Source of the DNA: Casuarius casuarius
Lineage: Eukaryota > Chordata > Aves > Casuariiformes > Casuariidae
Assembly: GCA_003342895.1 (NCBI GenBank)
Contig: PTFA01000055.1
Coordinates: 2,636,021 to 2,700,020, forward strand
Length of the DNA stretch: 64,000 nucleotides
Reading direction: 5' to 3'
Made by a program: the position numbers and the translations under genes. Under the pieces are notes generated by a model. It worked only from the letters and a program-made list of their open reading frames with translations. It searched no databases and was not told where the DNA came from. Below, one piece after another: positions 36,463 through 48,522 of the stretch (the stretch's first letter is position 1; the number at the start of each line of letters is the position of its first letter).

Positions 36463-39165
36463 CTCCAAAAGAGTAAATTTTTACAGTTGAGTATCCATTT
36501 ATATCTATCTCCTGTATACGGCTCCTGTATCTGACAACAGTGATTTCAACCAAGATCATAGTTTCAGGAAATAGATGCTTGTCTACCACAAAATGTGCAG
36601 AAACTTGTTAGGGACAGCCAACTTCCCTGGCCTTGCAAATCTCAGACCAAAGTCTTCACACAGGCATCACAAGACACGTACAGATGAGCCAAAGGGAGGC
36701 AGAGGTCTGGAAGAGTTTCATAGGCAGGAGATGAAAATGGTTCCTCAGGAGTCCCATGGCTTTGATTAATTTGTTAAAGTAATGACAGGAAAATGGAGAC
36801 CTGCTGTTGTCAGAGTAGTACTAGAAACACAGAAACACTTTGGTAGTAAGAAAACGAAATATTAAAAGACCTCTAGTGAGTAATATCTGCCCAGATCTGC
36901 AACACTTGCAAATGAGATGAAATAATTAATCCCATTTACAAAGGATTTAGAGAATTAGTAATCTGTTACGAAGATTTGCCAACAGTTCATATTTGGCCTG
37001 AAAGTGAAAGACTAAACTTTCTCACAGTAGCTGACTTTCAATAATCATCTAAGGTCCTTGAAAACTATTATTAAGCTAAAGCCTAGTAAAATTAATACTG
37101 CTGGAAAGACCAAATTCTAATTAAAAAGAAACATTCATGTTTGCATTCCAACTAATTTCTTCCTCAATATTGCTCCGTTCTCACCCAAGAAGGAGAATGA
37201 CAGGGTGTCATGGTAGATATGCTAGTCAAGGGGTTTGCTCTCAAAAAAAGCTCAAAAGTTATTAACTACACCCATTTAACAGCATTTAAGGCTCAGAATA
37301 AACCAACTAAGACTTCGTTATGCAGTGATTAAATGACTTTTTTGTTTTATCTGGAGCAATCAATAATACACCATTCTTAATGGTCTGTACTTTCTCTCTC
37401 TGGCTTCTTACACATCTGAAAACTATCAAAGTACCAAAGCCAGTCCTATAACAATTAAACCGAACGAATTACTGCACATTAAGGAGCAATGCATATTAGT
37501 AATCACTAATGTAGTCTGCAGTTAAATGCAATGAGAAGGAGATCCTGGTCACTTTACCTATGTGAACTGGATGAATTTAACAATCATTTATTTGCAAAAT
37601 TTGGCCAACAGTGAAATCTAGATCAGAAGCATTTTGTCAGATAGAAATGATTAAAACTCATTACCTGGACTCTAGCTGCCAGGCATACTATCTCACTGTA
37701 CCTTGCACAAGCACTATTATGGCCAACAATGCCATAAACAGGGTACTTTTAGTATTAAGGAAGTGTCCTGCACAGTATGAAATAATGAGAGGGATAGATC
37801 ATTATTTTTGCAGTTGTTTTTCTAATGAGGAAACACAAGCATGATTTAAATGACTAGACCAATCCACGAGAGAAGACCCTGTCAGATGTAGGCTATGCCA
37901 GCTGGAAATGTCCCTTTGTTTCAGCCTGGTGCTCAGGTAAGTGGACCTAGATTTCTCTCTGAAGCTATTTAATATTCTTTGTATATCTTTCTCATCCAAA
38001 GCCCTCCAGAAATATCCAGCATAGCCAGAGATAGAGGAGAATAAGCAGAATATGCTGATTTCCTTTTGGATTCCAGTCACTGTTATGAGCTTGATCCACA
38101 TACAGCTTTAATTTCCTACCTCCTGCTCTACATGAAGAGAAGTTGCACAACACACCTCTTCTATTGGAGTAACACAAAAGGATATTCATCTAGAGCTCTT
38201 GATCAACAGTGGGATGTATGCCCATCTGTAAAGTTGTTTACAGTCCATCTGAAAGGGGGACAGAAACCAGGACTGAATCATAGCATACAGATTCATAAAC
38301 AAAGATCTAAAAATCAGTTTCCAAAGGCGTAATACAAGAGCTAAGCTTACTCCCAGGAATTTGTGCAGCCAGTACTTATGCAGCAGATAACCCCAGCTGA
38401 CCTTTCCAGCATTCAAAGGGTAAAAGCTTCGCTGACATGAACCAGTATTGAACAATTTTTCCAGTATGTGTCAGTCAAAACAAACTCTCAGTTGACACCA
38501 TCTCTGCATGTCTTTCTTCATCTTACGTAGCTGTTGGAGAAGCATATGAACCGAGACCAGTTGCAAGCAAATGCCATGCTGCTTTTGTTCAAATTCCACT
38601 ACCTCCCTCTTTCATTATATCTGAACAATATCTTGTTCTAAACCCATCCGATGGGGGATGGGGTAAGTAATTAACCTTTAAAACTTCAGTGCCATAGTGT
38701 AATTGGTGTCCCCTTTCTCCTTTCATGACCATCTCAAATGCACACCATTAAAATCTCTTTAGTACATCAGAATTTATTTCTAACTTATTCGAATACAAAC
38801 AATTTCAAAGACAGGTAAGATTCTCAGTTCCAGCAGTGTAGTTACATCTTAGCTATTTGCAAACCCCAAGCACTTTAAAGCAAAAAAATTAATAGTTAAC
38901 TGCCTTTGAAACTGTATGTTGCCTAGGATATTGCTTTTATCAGATATAAGACAATGCATATTATCTGACCTCTGGCTCAAAACAAGAAACCACTATTTTT
39001 CTTACAACCTCAAAGAATAAACATATTTCCCTCTGAAAGAAAAATGAAATATATACGTAGTGCTCAGCCTCAATTGCATCCCCAGACACAGGCCCACAAT
39101 ATGCTTTCTCTGTTTTTATTACTACTATTTTTGTATTTTGGGAAATACCCAAAATAAACACTTAC
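36463..39165. other. Unique sequence, possible intron
   Basis: AT-rich DNA without recognised repeats. A strong plus-strand donor (GTGCTCAG|GTAAGTGG) is at 37,936/37,937, just 12 bases after an acceptor-like TTTGTTTCAG; no convincing exon joins them. If the 39.2-kb minus candidate is real, this would be intron downstream of it. Confidence 0.4.
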
Positions 39166-39369
39166 ATCTTTGTCCTGGTAAGGTTTTGAAGTGGCAAAAG
39201 CTGACGCTACCAACTTCTGCCTATGGGGCAAATTAACAGGATCACACCATGGAAACTTCTGATCTACTACAAATTTAAATGTATCCGCTGTGCCATATTC
39301 ATAACTGTTATTTGATACGAAAGTAAACATGAGCTTCCTGACTCTGGGACACCCTCCAGAAAGTAGTTT
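39166..39369 (-). other. Best candidate protein-coding exon, family unknown
   Basis: On the minus strand, 204 nt (exactly 68 codons) lie between an acceptor (CACTCAGCTTTCACAG|AAA) and a strong donor (AAAGAT|GTAAGT). They are open in a frame that begins and ends on whole codons, so the exon is symmetric (phase 0/0). The peptide includes GCPRVRKLMFTFVSNNSYEY near its start and WCDPVNLPHRQKL near its middle. It has two cysteines 35 residues apart, an N-glycosylation sequon (NNS) and mixed beta-like hydrophobic pattern, which would suit an extracellular domain. The frame stays open about 30 codons upstream of the acceptor, so the true start could differ. I do not recognise the family, and an open frame of this size also arises by chance. 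Confidence 0.3.
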
Positions 39370-40177
39370 CTGTGAAAGCTGAGTGCACTGAGCCCAAAGG
39401 ATAGTCAGTCTTTTAATATCACGCTATTACAACTCTGCTGTTGCTTGCTGAACAAAAGGGGTTGAAGGAACAGGTACCTACTGAAAATTGTTCAGAGGTA
39501 AAAACCTATGTTCTCTGGCTAATATAGGTCATGCTGAACCATCTGAACTTAGGTGCTTATCTGGGGCAAATTCGTGAGCTAGTCCTACATGCATAGCTCT
39601 CGTGGAGCAGGCAGCACAGTGCACTCCCCCTCGCAGGTGCAGAGTTTGCAGGCGCTGCTGGTGAGCTGCATCTGCCATGAGCTCAAGCCAGTGCTGTGAC
39701 TGTGCACGCACCTTCCTGACATCAGCTGGAAACATCTGAGGAAACTCCCTCCGACACTCAGTGGCATTTACAATTGTAAATCCTCCAAAGACAGTGGAGG
39801 AAGATCATTACCATGGCTGATAGGGTGGTGGCAAGCTACAGCGGGTATTTGAATATTGGCAGTGAAGTGAAAGCTGGGGAGCAGTGGTTAAGGTCTGCAG
39901 TAACTCATGTTGAATGTCCCTCTTGAAGTGCAAGTTCAAAAAGATGCACCTGGCAGGGGGATACAGTTGCTCATCACTATGTCTTCCTGGGATGAGCCAT
40001 TAGGATCATAAATGCCATATCCACAGCACTCCAATGACAGCATATTAATGTCCATATGCAAGCATCAGTGTACCTTTTAATAATCATATCTAGATCTCAT
40101 ACAAAGCTTTTCATTAGTCGATCTCAGAGAACACAGTAGCATTATGTCTGTCCAGGTGTAAAAGCTAAAGTGAGTGG
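39370..40177. other. Unique sequence, nothing recognised
   Basis: AT-rich with a small GC-richer part at 39,600-39,720. No repeat or gene was recognised. Confidence 0.5.
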
Positions 40178-40275
40178 GCTAGGTCAATGGTAGAAGCAGG
40201 AATAGAGCCTAGAGAGTCCAAGTTTCCTGTACCCCTTGCTTTCGTGCTACACGGTTAACCACATTACCTCCATTA
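40178..40275 (-). mobile_element. MIR-like SINE remnant, reverse orientation
   Basis: Read on the plus strand, the order is GGTCAATGGTAGAAGCAGGA, ATAGAGCCTAGAGAGTCC, then a CCCCTTGCT block and ACGGTTAACCACATTACCTCC. This follows the reverse complement of the tRNA-derived head of MIR-type SINEs in amniotes (the head encodes 'GGTTAGAGC...GGGACTCAGGA...TTCTATTCCC...CTGCCAC'). Divergence is high; no target-site duplication was seen. Confidence 0.5.
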
Positions 40276-41930
40276 TCTGGGATTTAGCTATTGGTGGCAG
40301 AAGGCTGCAGAGTTCATGTGTGCACTTACAGTTATCACCTACATCCTTCCTTTCTCATTGAAACTTCCAAAATATGCCTATGAACAGATGACTGAGCTTC
40401 ACTTCTAAAGTGTTTGTCTATGGCTTAACAACTCCTTATCTGTGGTTTACAGATCCCTACCTTACCTTATCATGCGGAAGGATACCTACAGCAACCTTTT
40501 ATGGAAATCCTGGGTACTTCCTCCCACTCATAACTAGGTGCATCTAGAGGGTGAGGCTATAAAATGCCTAAAACAGCTTGCACCATGGTTCTCATTTTGG
40601 GGGGCAGAGGCAGGTTCCCAGGTCCTCGTGACCTCACCCTGCCTCTGCTGATAAACAGGATGTTCGGTCCAGGATCGCTCGTGGTAGGTAGGAAGGTGAT
40701 CACCTCAGGTGATTTGGCATTAGACTGCAAGGTAGAAAAGGTAACTTCCCCCTGAACCCCCAACCCCATCACACAGCTTCTGAGTGAGTTCCAGAACAGG
40801 GGGGCAGGTGGAGGGCACCAATGTCAGGCAGACATAAAGACCTTTCCACTGACGTGCCCCTTTGGTCTTGCCCCCCTTTCCGCCTATCTTGCGTTTCTTT
40901 TACCAACCACATGCAACTTGCCCTTCTCCATGCAAGGACAAGCCACACATCTGAGGAGACAATTGCTCCTTACAGATTTACTTGCAGACCAGGGAAAACA
41001 GTCCTTCGCAGAAGGGATTTTTCAATGCTCAGTGTGATTATGCCAAAATGCCTCAGCAGATTCTCTCGTCTTCACTTCTCTGCTGAACTAATTATGTTGT
41101 TCGAGTCTGTTACTGTTGTTCTCAGGGAAGCCATGGAATAAACTAGATAATTGAAGCCATAGAAGTGGCAAATGTCCCGTGTCCTATTCACCTGCTCTTC
41201 CTGCCCTAGGAAGGATGTGGGTTGATCTTGAGAGGAAAGACATCAGATCAGTTCTGTTTCTTTCTTCTTCCAAAATCAGCTGCTAAGTGAAATAACAAAG
41301 TGTGCACAGGAATACTAACAGAGCTTTGTTTTTCCTTCTCGTTAAAAGCCAGCAGCTGCTTAGTGTTTCACAGAGCAAGATAAGCAATGTGACATTTGTG
41401 GCCATTCACATCCATTGATTTGTTTTAGTTTATTGTGTTCTCAACTGAATTTCTTAATGCTTTGGAACTGGAAAAAAGCCCAAAGAATATCAAAGTGATA
41501 AAATTGCTAGGAAGGAAAAAAAATCAAGTAAACAAATTGTGAGTTAATAGTTCTTCTATAAAGTGGCTTTGCTGACAAGAGAATTAGAGCAAGATGATTT
41601 TGGCAAGCAGGATGTTGTGTTAGCTGTGCAAACTTTTTATTTGCTCATATACAGTCTCTTAATAGTTGGGTGGGATCTTCTTTAGACATTTCATGGAGAG
41701 AATCGTTTACAGGTTGAAAAAAGATGACTTATTTTTAATTGCACAGAATTTAAATGGAAACCTTTCAGTATTTCAGATCATTTTTCTGTTTACTTAGTTT
41801 CCATTTCCAACTCCTTTTTTATTTTCCAGACTTTTGTTTTTTTTATTTTGCTAGGTTCACTTCATTGCTTCCTTTTTCAGAAAAGATCTGTCTTCCCCTT
41901 TGGCACTTCTTTGTTATAAATAATTAAAGA
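40276..41930. other. Unique sequence, nothing recognised
   Basis: Mostly AT-rich. The 106-codon frame at 40,821-41,141 has no domain. The last part (41,440-41,930) is especially A/T-rich with TTTT and AAAA runs. Confidence 0.5.
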
Positions 41931-41949
41931 TGTGGGGGAAAAATGAGAG

Positions 41950-42076
41950 AGGTTGATGTCACATCCTCAGTCATGGCTTGACTTTGGTAGCTTTATAAAT
42001 TTCTTGAGACCCCTTATGCTGTAGTTAGCATCTCCTGTACAGTCCCTGCAGCACTGCTCCTAGCTCCACAAGTGAG
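41950..42076 (+). promoter_or_regulatory. Candidate TATA promoter with first exon
   Basis: A TATAAA box (41,994-41,999) is preceded by a CRE-like TGATGTCA (about 41,954) and an AP-1-like TCAGTCA (about 41,967). The usual 25-35 bases downstream is the region 42,022-42,032 (GTAGTTAGCATCTCC). About 45 bases further there is a near-consensus donor, AAGTGAG|GTAAGG, at 42,076/42,077. The spacing fits a short non-coding first exon of a regulated gene. Each element alone is common by chance. No downstream exon could be assigned. Confidence 0.2.
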
Positions 42077-44249
42077 GTAAGGACACGCTTCTACAGAGCT
42101 TTGACTAAACCTTCCAGAAACAAATGCTCAGTGCCCTGAATATCACATAGGATATGCACAGAGTCTCTAGATGGTTTCACAATATATTTCGGCAAGCATT
42201 GCTTATGGAAAGTGTGCAAACCAAATGCCAACTTTACAGCATTAGCATGGCTAATGTCTGCACCCTTAGCCTCTCATGCAATAAAATGCTCATCTCATCA
42301 GTCTTGGTCCAGCACCAATGCAGATTTAAAGAGAACAGGAAGCTGAGGGAAACCTGAAGAGATCCCATCCCCCTTCCCTTCTTCCCTTTACCAGCATCCC
42401 CTACTTCTGTGCTCCCACCTGGTCATGTGAGTCAATACCCACTCTGCTCCTGCACCAGCCTGCTCCCACTGTGGCTGCAGTCATTCAGTCCTGATCCAGT
42501 AAACACCTCAGCACTTGCTAGTTTGCGTCCAACGCATATCACACTGAGCAGGCGTAAGCTGTACTTCTCCTTGTATCTTTGAATCAAGAAGACCAACATT
42601 TCTGAGTGTAACATAATCTATTTTCCCCATAATACAAGTCACTGGAATTAGAATGGGCTGGAGATCAAAAGTAAAAAATAAAAAATTGCTGCAACATTCA
42701 CAAATAAAAGAAAACCCCAAATTAGTGTAACTTCTGAACAGTACACTAGTGAGGGATTAGGCAATCACTGACTTTCATGGAAATGCTTTTGCAGCCCCTA
42801 TTTCATCAATGCTCTATACAAGCTGAAATGGGCCCATATTGGCCACAGAGACGTGGAGGAGAGCATGGCTCCTGATTTGTTTATCCTTAGCACAGAAAGT
42901 TGTTTACAGGGATATAAACTGAAGATGTTTCCAGTAATGCTGCCCTCTCAGCTATGAAAGAATTGCAGAGCCCCAGACCTCACTGAAGCTCTCTTGTTGG
43001 ATCCCAGCTAATGCACTGGCCTAGCCATTTTCCAAGCTCTGTTTATAAATTCCTTGTTATAAGAGCAGTGGTATACACCAAACAATATATTTTGAGGGGA
43101 TTATTGTTCTCCAAGCAAGACCACATCATTGTCTGCAGTCAGCTTTTGGACTTATGCTTTACAATACTGTCTGAAGGATGTCAAAACAGGGCAGAAAAGT
43201 ACTGCCTATCATTTCATATTATACCAAGAATGAACCTATTGATATGAAAAAGGCACAATATGTGAGCTATTTTTTACTATAATACTACATATATGGCGCT
43301 GCACAGAGCAAAGGGACAGGAAGGGAGAAGGCTGCTTACTTTGACCCAGATTAAATACTATTTTTTCAGAAGGAACCAATGTCTGTGGCAATTTCTACTG
43401 TGACCAGAAAGTTGTAGTGATTATACATTTGTACTATGGTAGTGAACAGAGGCCCTGCCAATGTGGGAGCTGGGATGCTGGTTACTTGTCTTCTCTGCTG
43501 CAAAGTGCTTCCTTCCTCATTACAAACAAGATGCAAACAGCAGTTTGATCCTCCACTAGGAAGACTCTGACTAAATAAGAAAAAAGACCATGCACTAACA
43601 TAAAAATTAAGTGTACAGGCAGATGGCTTTAGCCCTATTACACTAAAGACCTTATTTTGCTGTAATTCTGGAGACTCTGACTTACTACCAAGTATGGGAT
43701 AGTCCCTTTTCTTGGTGAAAAAGTTACCAGAAAATTCAGCTACCTTCTTCTTCCCCCTTTCTTGAAAAGGAAAGGTCACCTCCTCCATAACACATTTCAG
43801 AAATGCATAATGCTATATCACTGTCAATAACCTTCTACATATTTGATATGGACTGTCATTTCTTTCTGAATGAGCCTGCACACAGAACTCTTGTGTATTC
43901 TGTTATATTCTGATATTAATATGTGAGGTAAGCAGGTACCACTTGAAAGCAACATGCAAATATGACTTTTCCATGTTTACTTATCAAATTGTTGGCTCAC
44001 CTGGCACATGTTTTCTTGGTCTTGGATTGTGAGCTCCTTGAATATGGGGCTGTTTTATGTTACTCATTTGGCTGTGTAAGTTACAGCCCTGAGTCTTGCT
44101 GGGGGTTCTTAAACCCAGAGAAATAGAGATGGATATGAAGGGTATAGCTGCCACTGCTGGCTGAGCTTTGATGCAAATGTAGCGTGTGATACTCCAAACC
44201 AGCAGTCTGAGCTCAGATAAGAACAATTCTCAGGGGAAAGAATAAAGTG

Positions 44250-44330
44250 TTGCTGTGCCCTACATAGGGCCAGGCACAAGGACCAGACGACCTGAGGTCC
44301 TCTACCGGGCCTACTTGCTTTGCATATTCT
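44250..44330 (+). mobile_element. Possible CR1 3' end scrap
   Basis: GGACCAGACGACCTGAGGTC followed by CTCTACCGGGCCTACTTGCTT resembles the CR1 3' UTR string 'GGACTAGATGACCT..GAGGTCCCTTCCA...'. The match covers only about 40 bases and no ORF2 similarity precedes it, so it may be coincidence. Confidence 0.25.
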
Positions 44331-45214
44331 GGGTGAAGACAGACATCCCAGAACCAGAGAGAGTGTTCTTAGGAAACAGAGAGGATGTAGCTGCTTGGAG
44401 CAGACTAGCTGTTGGATACAGCTGTTTCATCTGGCATTGTGAAAGCACACGTGCTCGGACATGATGTGTCCAAGACTGCCGCCTTTGCCCTCTTTATTTG
44501 GTGGGAAGCGTTATTACATGCCCTAAGCTGATGTAGTTGTGTCCTGTACTGGCAAGGAATCCATTCACCTCCCAAAATTCCACCTGCTCAGAGGACAGGA
44601 CAAGAAGTTAAAATAGATTATTTTCTTATGAAGTTCAGAAGATGACTTTGTGGTTTCATTCATTCGCAGTCTTCTGAATTTTCCTCTGCCCTTTCTACCT
44701 GCTTTAATCTCCATGCACTACTGCTCTTGTTAAGGTGCAGTTTTTACTTTGCAGAGTTTTCTAATGTGGGTGGTACAATTTAGCTTCTGTAACTAAATTT
44801 AGATCCATTAAGAAATTATTAGGTTTCATATATACAAAACCAGAGCTTCAAATGTTCATGAGTTCATAATGATTCATCCACTGTTGTACATTCCTCCAAA
44901 TCAGAAGTGGAAACAAGAAATATGGGGATTAATTAGTTGATGACTAGTGGAAAATAATGATTTTGCTGCTACAAGACAAAAGTCAATTGTTTTAATGTCA
45001 TCTAAGTTTCACACAGACTTCCCACACCCACAGACCTCCCGCTGAAGCTTGCCGTCTGATGAATTACATTTCAAAATTAGATGAGACGTCTCTTGGAGAT
45101 CATTAAGTGCATGTTTCTGCTAGGGGTATTTGACAAGTAAAAGAGTCTGAAAGGGATCAAACCAGTTACATTGATACTGTTCAACCAATTCTTTCATGAA
45201 TTCTGCAAGATATG

Positions 45215-45250
45215 CAAAATTTGTCCCTTTGTCCCAAAATTTTGTCCCTT
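45215..45250. repeat. Short direct repeat
   Basis: CAAAATTTGTCCCTT (45,215-45,229) recurs as CAAAATTTTGTCCCTT at 45,235-45,250. Probably a local slippage duplication. Confidence 0.7.
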
Positions 45251-47085
45251 GGCATTTTTTTATGACTGATAGTTAAAGCTTCCAGGGTGTAAAGACTGAG
45301 TTGGGCTGTCCCTTGAAAGAGGACTCATCTCATCAAACATTGGGCAGCTGTGCAGAGGTCAGCCTTTGAGCTAATCTACTCTGGGCTTCCGTTGTAAATA
45401 ATGGAGAAAGCACATCCAGGGTGTGATTCATCTCATCTTTAAGTGGACATCTGAAATATGCTTGAAGAATCACACACAAGAAATGTCCATTACTTTCTAC
45501 TGACTATGGTGCCCATGGTGGCTAAAGCAAGCTTGGGTCTTGTACTCTGGAACTTAAGATTCTCTGTGGGAGGAAGCAGTGAGCAGAGAAACAACCATTA
45601 AATCATAATAAATCCAGTTCCAAAAAGAGTGTTCAAAATGCTAAGGTTAAATCAACAGGAGGTTGTCATTCTGAACCTGCACATAACCAGAAGTAGCAAC
45701 GCAGAAAGGAGTGAACTACTTTGTTCATCTCAGAGGAGGTTTAAAGCAAGATCCTAACGACAATTATTTAAATGTCGGCGCCATTTACTAATTTGATTAA
45801 AACATACACAGGAATTGATCTCATTGTGAATATCTTCATATTCTTCTGTGATTGACATCTCACATGGGGATCTAGAAAGAGCAGAGGTCTGGATAATGTA
45901 ATCTCCTTCATCTTATCTGACCGATAAGCTGGAGGGAGAAGTACAAGTTGGAGAGATAGATGAGACTTTGAGAGGGAAGTAGCCCCAGGGCCATTTTAGA
46001 ACAGCGTGATGATCGCATTTGAACTGCTATATAGTCTGCTCCAAATGGTATGCTATTGCCACACTTCAAATAGGTGGAGGGAGCTTATGCAGCAGATAAA
46101 GCTTGGAACGCTACCATTATTTCCCACATCTTTTCTTATGAAAGAGTTTTACTTTTTATCATGGTCAGATCAGTGAAGCCACAAGGTCAGTGTGCAGTAC
46201 TTGCCCAAGAAATAAGGCAATATTAAGAAGGTAGTACAAATAAGATATATGTTACAGGTGTCTGAAGTGTATTGGCGGCTTCACCTTTTAAATGTTGGAG
46301 CACTTCATCAAAAAAAGTGCAGAAAAGGAAAGAGTTCAGGAAAATTTTTAAAAAATTACCTTCCTGTGAATAAGATATGAACATATGTGAAGGAGTAAAG
46401 CAGATTTCCAAGTAAGGAGGGTGTAGAAATACACAGGAAGCAAACTGGTCACCTCACTCAACTCTCTTATGTTTCTCCTGTTTTCTCTTCACATAGTAGC
46501 AGAGAGAAGGAAAAATCACAAAGCATTGTATTTGAAGGGAAAATACTTTTTTAAAGCCAGTTTGAGTCTTGAATCTATGAAGTCTCAGTTTTGTCCCAAA
46601 ACAGAATGAAAAACTAATGGAAGAAACCTTAAAATCTTCCATGAAATTGAATTCCTGTTTTCTAGCCAGTCTTGCTACCTATAACTCCTATGCCAAAGTA
46701 GGCAAAATGTTATGAATGCAAGAATGGATTGCATCCAAGTGATCAGAGGGCCAGGAGCATGTAATGAATAGCCTGCCTGAGCCAAGTGAAAAACAAGGGA
46801 GAGTTTTAATGAAAAGTCACCTGCATGTGCTCCTCTCCTCTTCCCTTTGATGTTCGGATGATGTGTTGCCCTATTAGAAATGCAGGCCAAAACAGGCTTC
46901 AGCAGAATGAACCCAGGCCCCGCTTCTGCTGTCCAATTCCTGTGCTAAAAGACGCAACAAAAGCAGTTAGCAAGTTTCACTTCCAGTGCTTCTGGGACTA
47001 TACCACATCCCAGAGGATTGCTTGTGATGAAGGATTAGGAGCAGCTTTGGAAATGGACCTGCGGGAATGTAGAGGCACCATCTGA

Positions 47086-48522
47086 GCATGCAGGGACAGG
47101 GTTAGGAAAGCCAAAGCCCATCTCACGGTGACTCTGGTGAGGGATATGAAGGGCAACAAGAAGGGCTTCTACAGGTACATCAGCAGCAAAAAGAAGACTA
47201 GGGAAAACGAGGGCCATTTGCTGAATGGTTCAGGGGCCCTGGTGACAAAGGGCACCGAAAAGGCTGAGGTATTCAATGCATTCTTTGCCTTGGTCTTTAC
47301 TGACAAGAGTGGATTCAGGAATCTAAGACCCCTGAGACCACTGGGAAGATGATGGAGCAAATAATCCTGGAAACCATTTCCATACATGTTTAGGACAAGA
47401 GGCTGACTGGAAGTAGTCACTATGGATTGGTGAAGGGCAAATCATGCTTAACCAATGTGATAGCCTTCTATGATGAGATGGCTGGCTTGGTAAACGAGGA
47501 GAGAGCAGTGGGTATTATATATCTCAACTTTAGTAAAGCTTTCGACATTGTGTCCCATAACATTCTCATAGACGAAGTGATTAAGTACAGACTAGATAAG
47601 TGGATAGTGAGGTAGACTGAGAACTGGCTGAACTGCTGGGCTCAGAGGGTTGTGTATGTCAGCACAAAGTCCAGCTGGAGGCCAGTCACTAGTGGACTAC
47701 TCCAGCAGTAGATACTAGGGCCAATGCTATTTAACGTCTTCATTAATGCCCTGAATGATGGGACTGAGTGGGAAGTGCCAAGTCCTGCACCTGGGGGAGA
47801 ACAACCCCATGCACCAATATGGGCTGGGAGCCAACCACCTGGAAAGTAGCTTTGCGGAGAAGGACCTGGGGGTTGTGGTGGAAAACAAGTTGACTGTGAG
47901 CCAGCGATGTGCCCTTGAGGCAAAGGCCGATGGCCTCCTGGGCTGCATTAGGAGCAACATTGCCAGCAGGTCAAGGGAGGTGATCTTTCCCCTCTATTCA
48001 GCACTGGTGAGCTCACATCAGTGCTGCATCCAGTTCTGGGCTCCCCAGTACAAGACAAACATGGATTTATTGGAGTGAGTCCAGCAAAAGGCCACAAAGA
48101 TGATTCAGGGACAGGAGCATGTTCCACATGAGCTGATGCTGAAAGAGCTGGGATTATTTAGCATGGAGAAGAGATGGCTCAGAGGGGATCTTATCACTGT
48201 GTATCAATCCTCTGAGGGAGGGGGAGTAAAGAAAATGGAGCCAGACTTTTCTCAGTGGTATCCAGTGAAAGGACAAGAGGTAATGGGCACAAACTGAAAT
48301 ACGGGAAATTCCATTTAAGCAGAAGATAAATCTTTTGTGCTGTAAGGGTGATCAAACCCTGGGAGAGGTTGCCCAGAGCAGCTGTAGAGTCTCCATTCTT
48401 GGAAATATTTAAAACCTGACTGGACAAGATCCTGAGTTGACTCTGCTTTGAGCAGGGGGTTTGGACTAGATGGTCTCCAGAGGATTCTTCCAACCCCAAC
48501 CATCCTCTGACTGTATGAAATG
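47086..48522 (+). mobile_element. CR1 LINE, 5'-truncated, avian-type 3' end
   Basis: A 1.4-kb CR1 copy on the plus strand. It starts in the region between endonuclease and reverse transcriptase of ORF2, runs through RT remnants and the C-terminal domain, and ends with the 3' UTR. The string GAGCAGGGGGTTTGGACTAG, ATGGTCTCCAGAGGATTC and TTCCAACCCCAACCAT is the hallmark of avian CR1 3' ends. The terminal 8-bp repeat is reduced to TCTGACTGTATGAAATG. 5' truncation is normal for CR1 insertion. Internal deletions (near 47,320-47,400 and 47,757) and many stops show that it is dead. It is the best evidence that the genome is avian or close to it. Confidence 0.95.
47128..48297 (+). pseudogene. Broken CR1 ORF2 (reverse transcriptase) remnant
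   Basis: Three separate open pieces survive. 47,128-47,316 encodes the linker before RT (KGNKKGFYRYISSKKKTREN, then the EKAEVFNAFFA block). 47,427-47,615 encodes RT motif A (YLNFSKAFDIVSHNIL) and ends at a stop. 47,773-48,297 encodes the thumb and C-terminal region ([51 protein letters not shown]), with a stop at 48,076-48,078. In motif A the family's catalytic Asp of 'LDFSKAFD' is Asn here (LNFSKAFD). The stretch carrying the second catalytic motif (FADD in CR1) is missing: the sequence jumps at about 47,757-47,773 from FINALNDG to the 'CQVLHLG' block. The protein cannot have been active. Confidence 0.88.

Larger units (their letters stand above)
42077..47085. other. Unique sequence, no recognised genes
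   Basis: About 5 kb, AT-rich. The longest frame is 140 codons on the minus strand (43,366-43,788) with no domain. A possible CR1 3' scrap is at 44,250-44,330 and a small direct repeat at 45,215-45,250. The DNA just before 47,086 shows no CR1 similarity and is taken as the pre-insertion flank. Confidence 0.45.

Noticed and set aside
37925..37936. 12-nt plus-strand micro-exon between TTTGTTTCAG and GTAAGTGG
   Set aside because: Too short to judge. No reading frame or partner exon supports it.
39166..39369. Idea that the 39.2-kb candidate exon belongs to a CatSper auxiliary-subunit gene
   Set aside because: Only a vague CP-containing resemblance from memory. Birds are reported to lack CatSper genes, and no supporting neighbouring exon was recognised. 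No gene name is given.
43366..43788. 140-codon minus-strand frame with an internal acceptor-like TTTTTTCTTATTTAG
   Set aside because: No family was recognised and the donor candidates are poor. A single pyrimidine tract is not enough.
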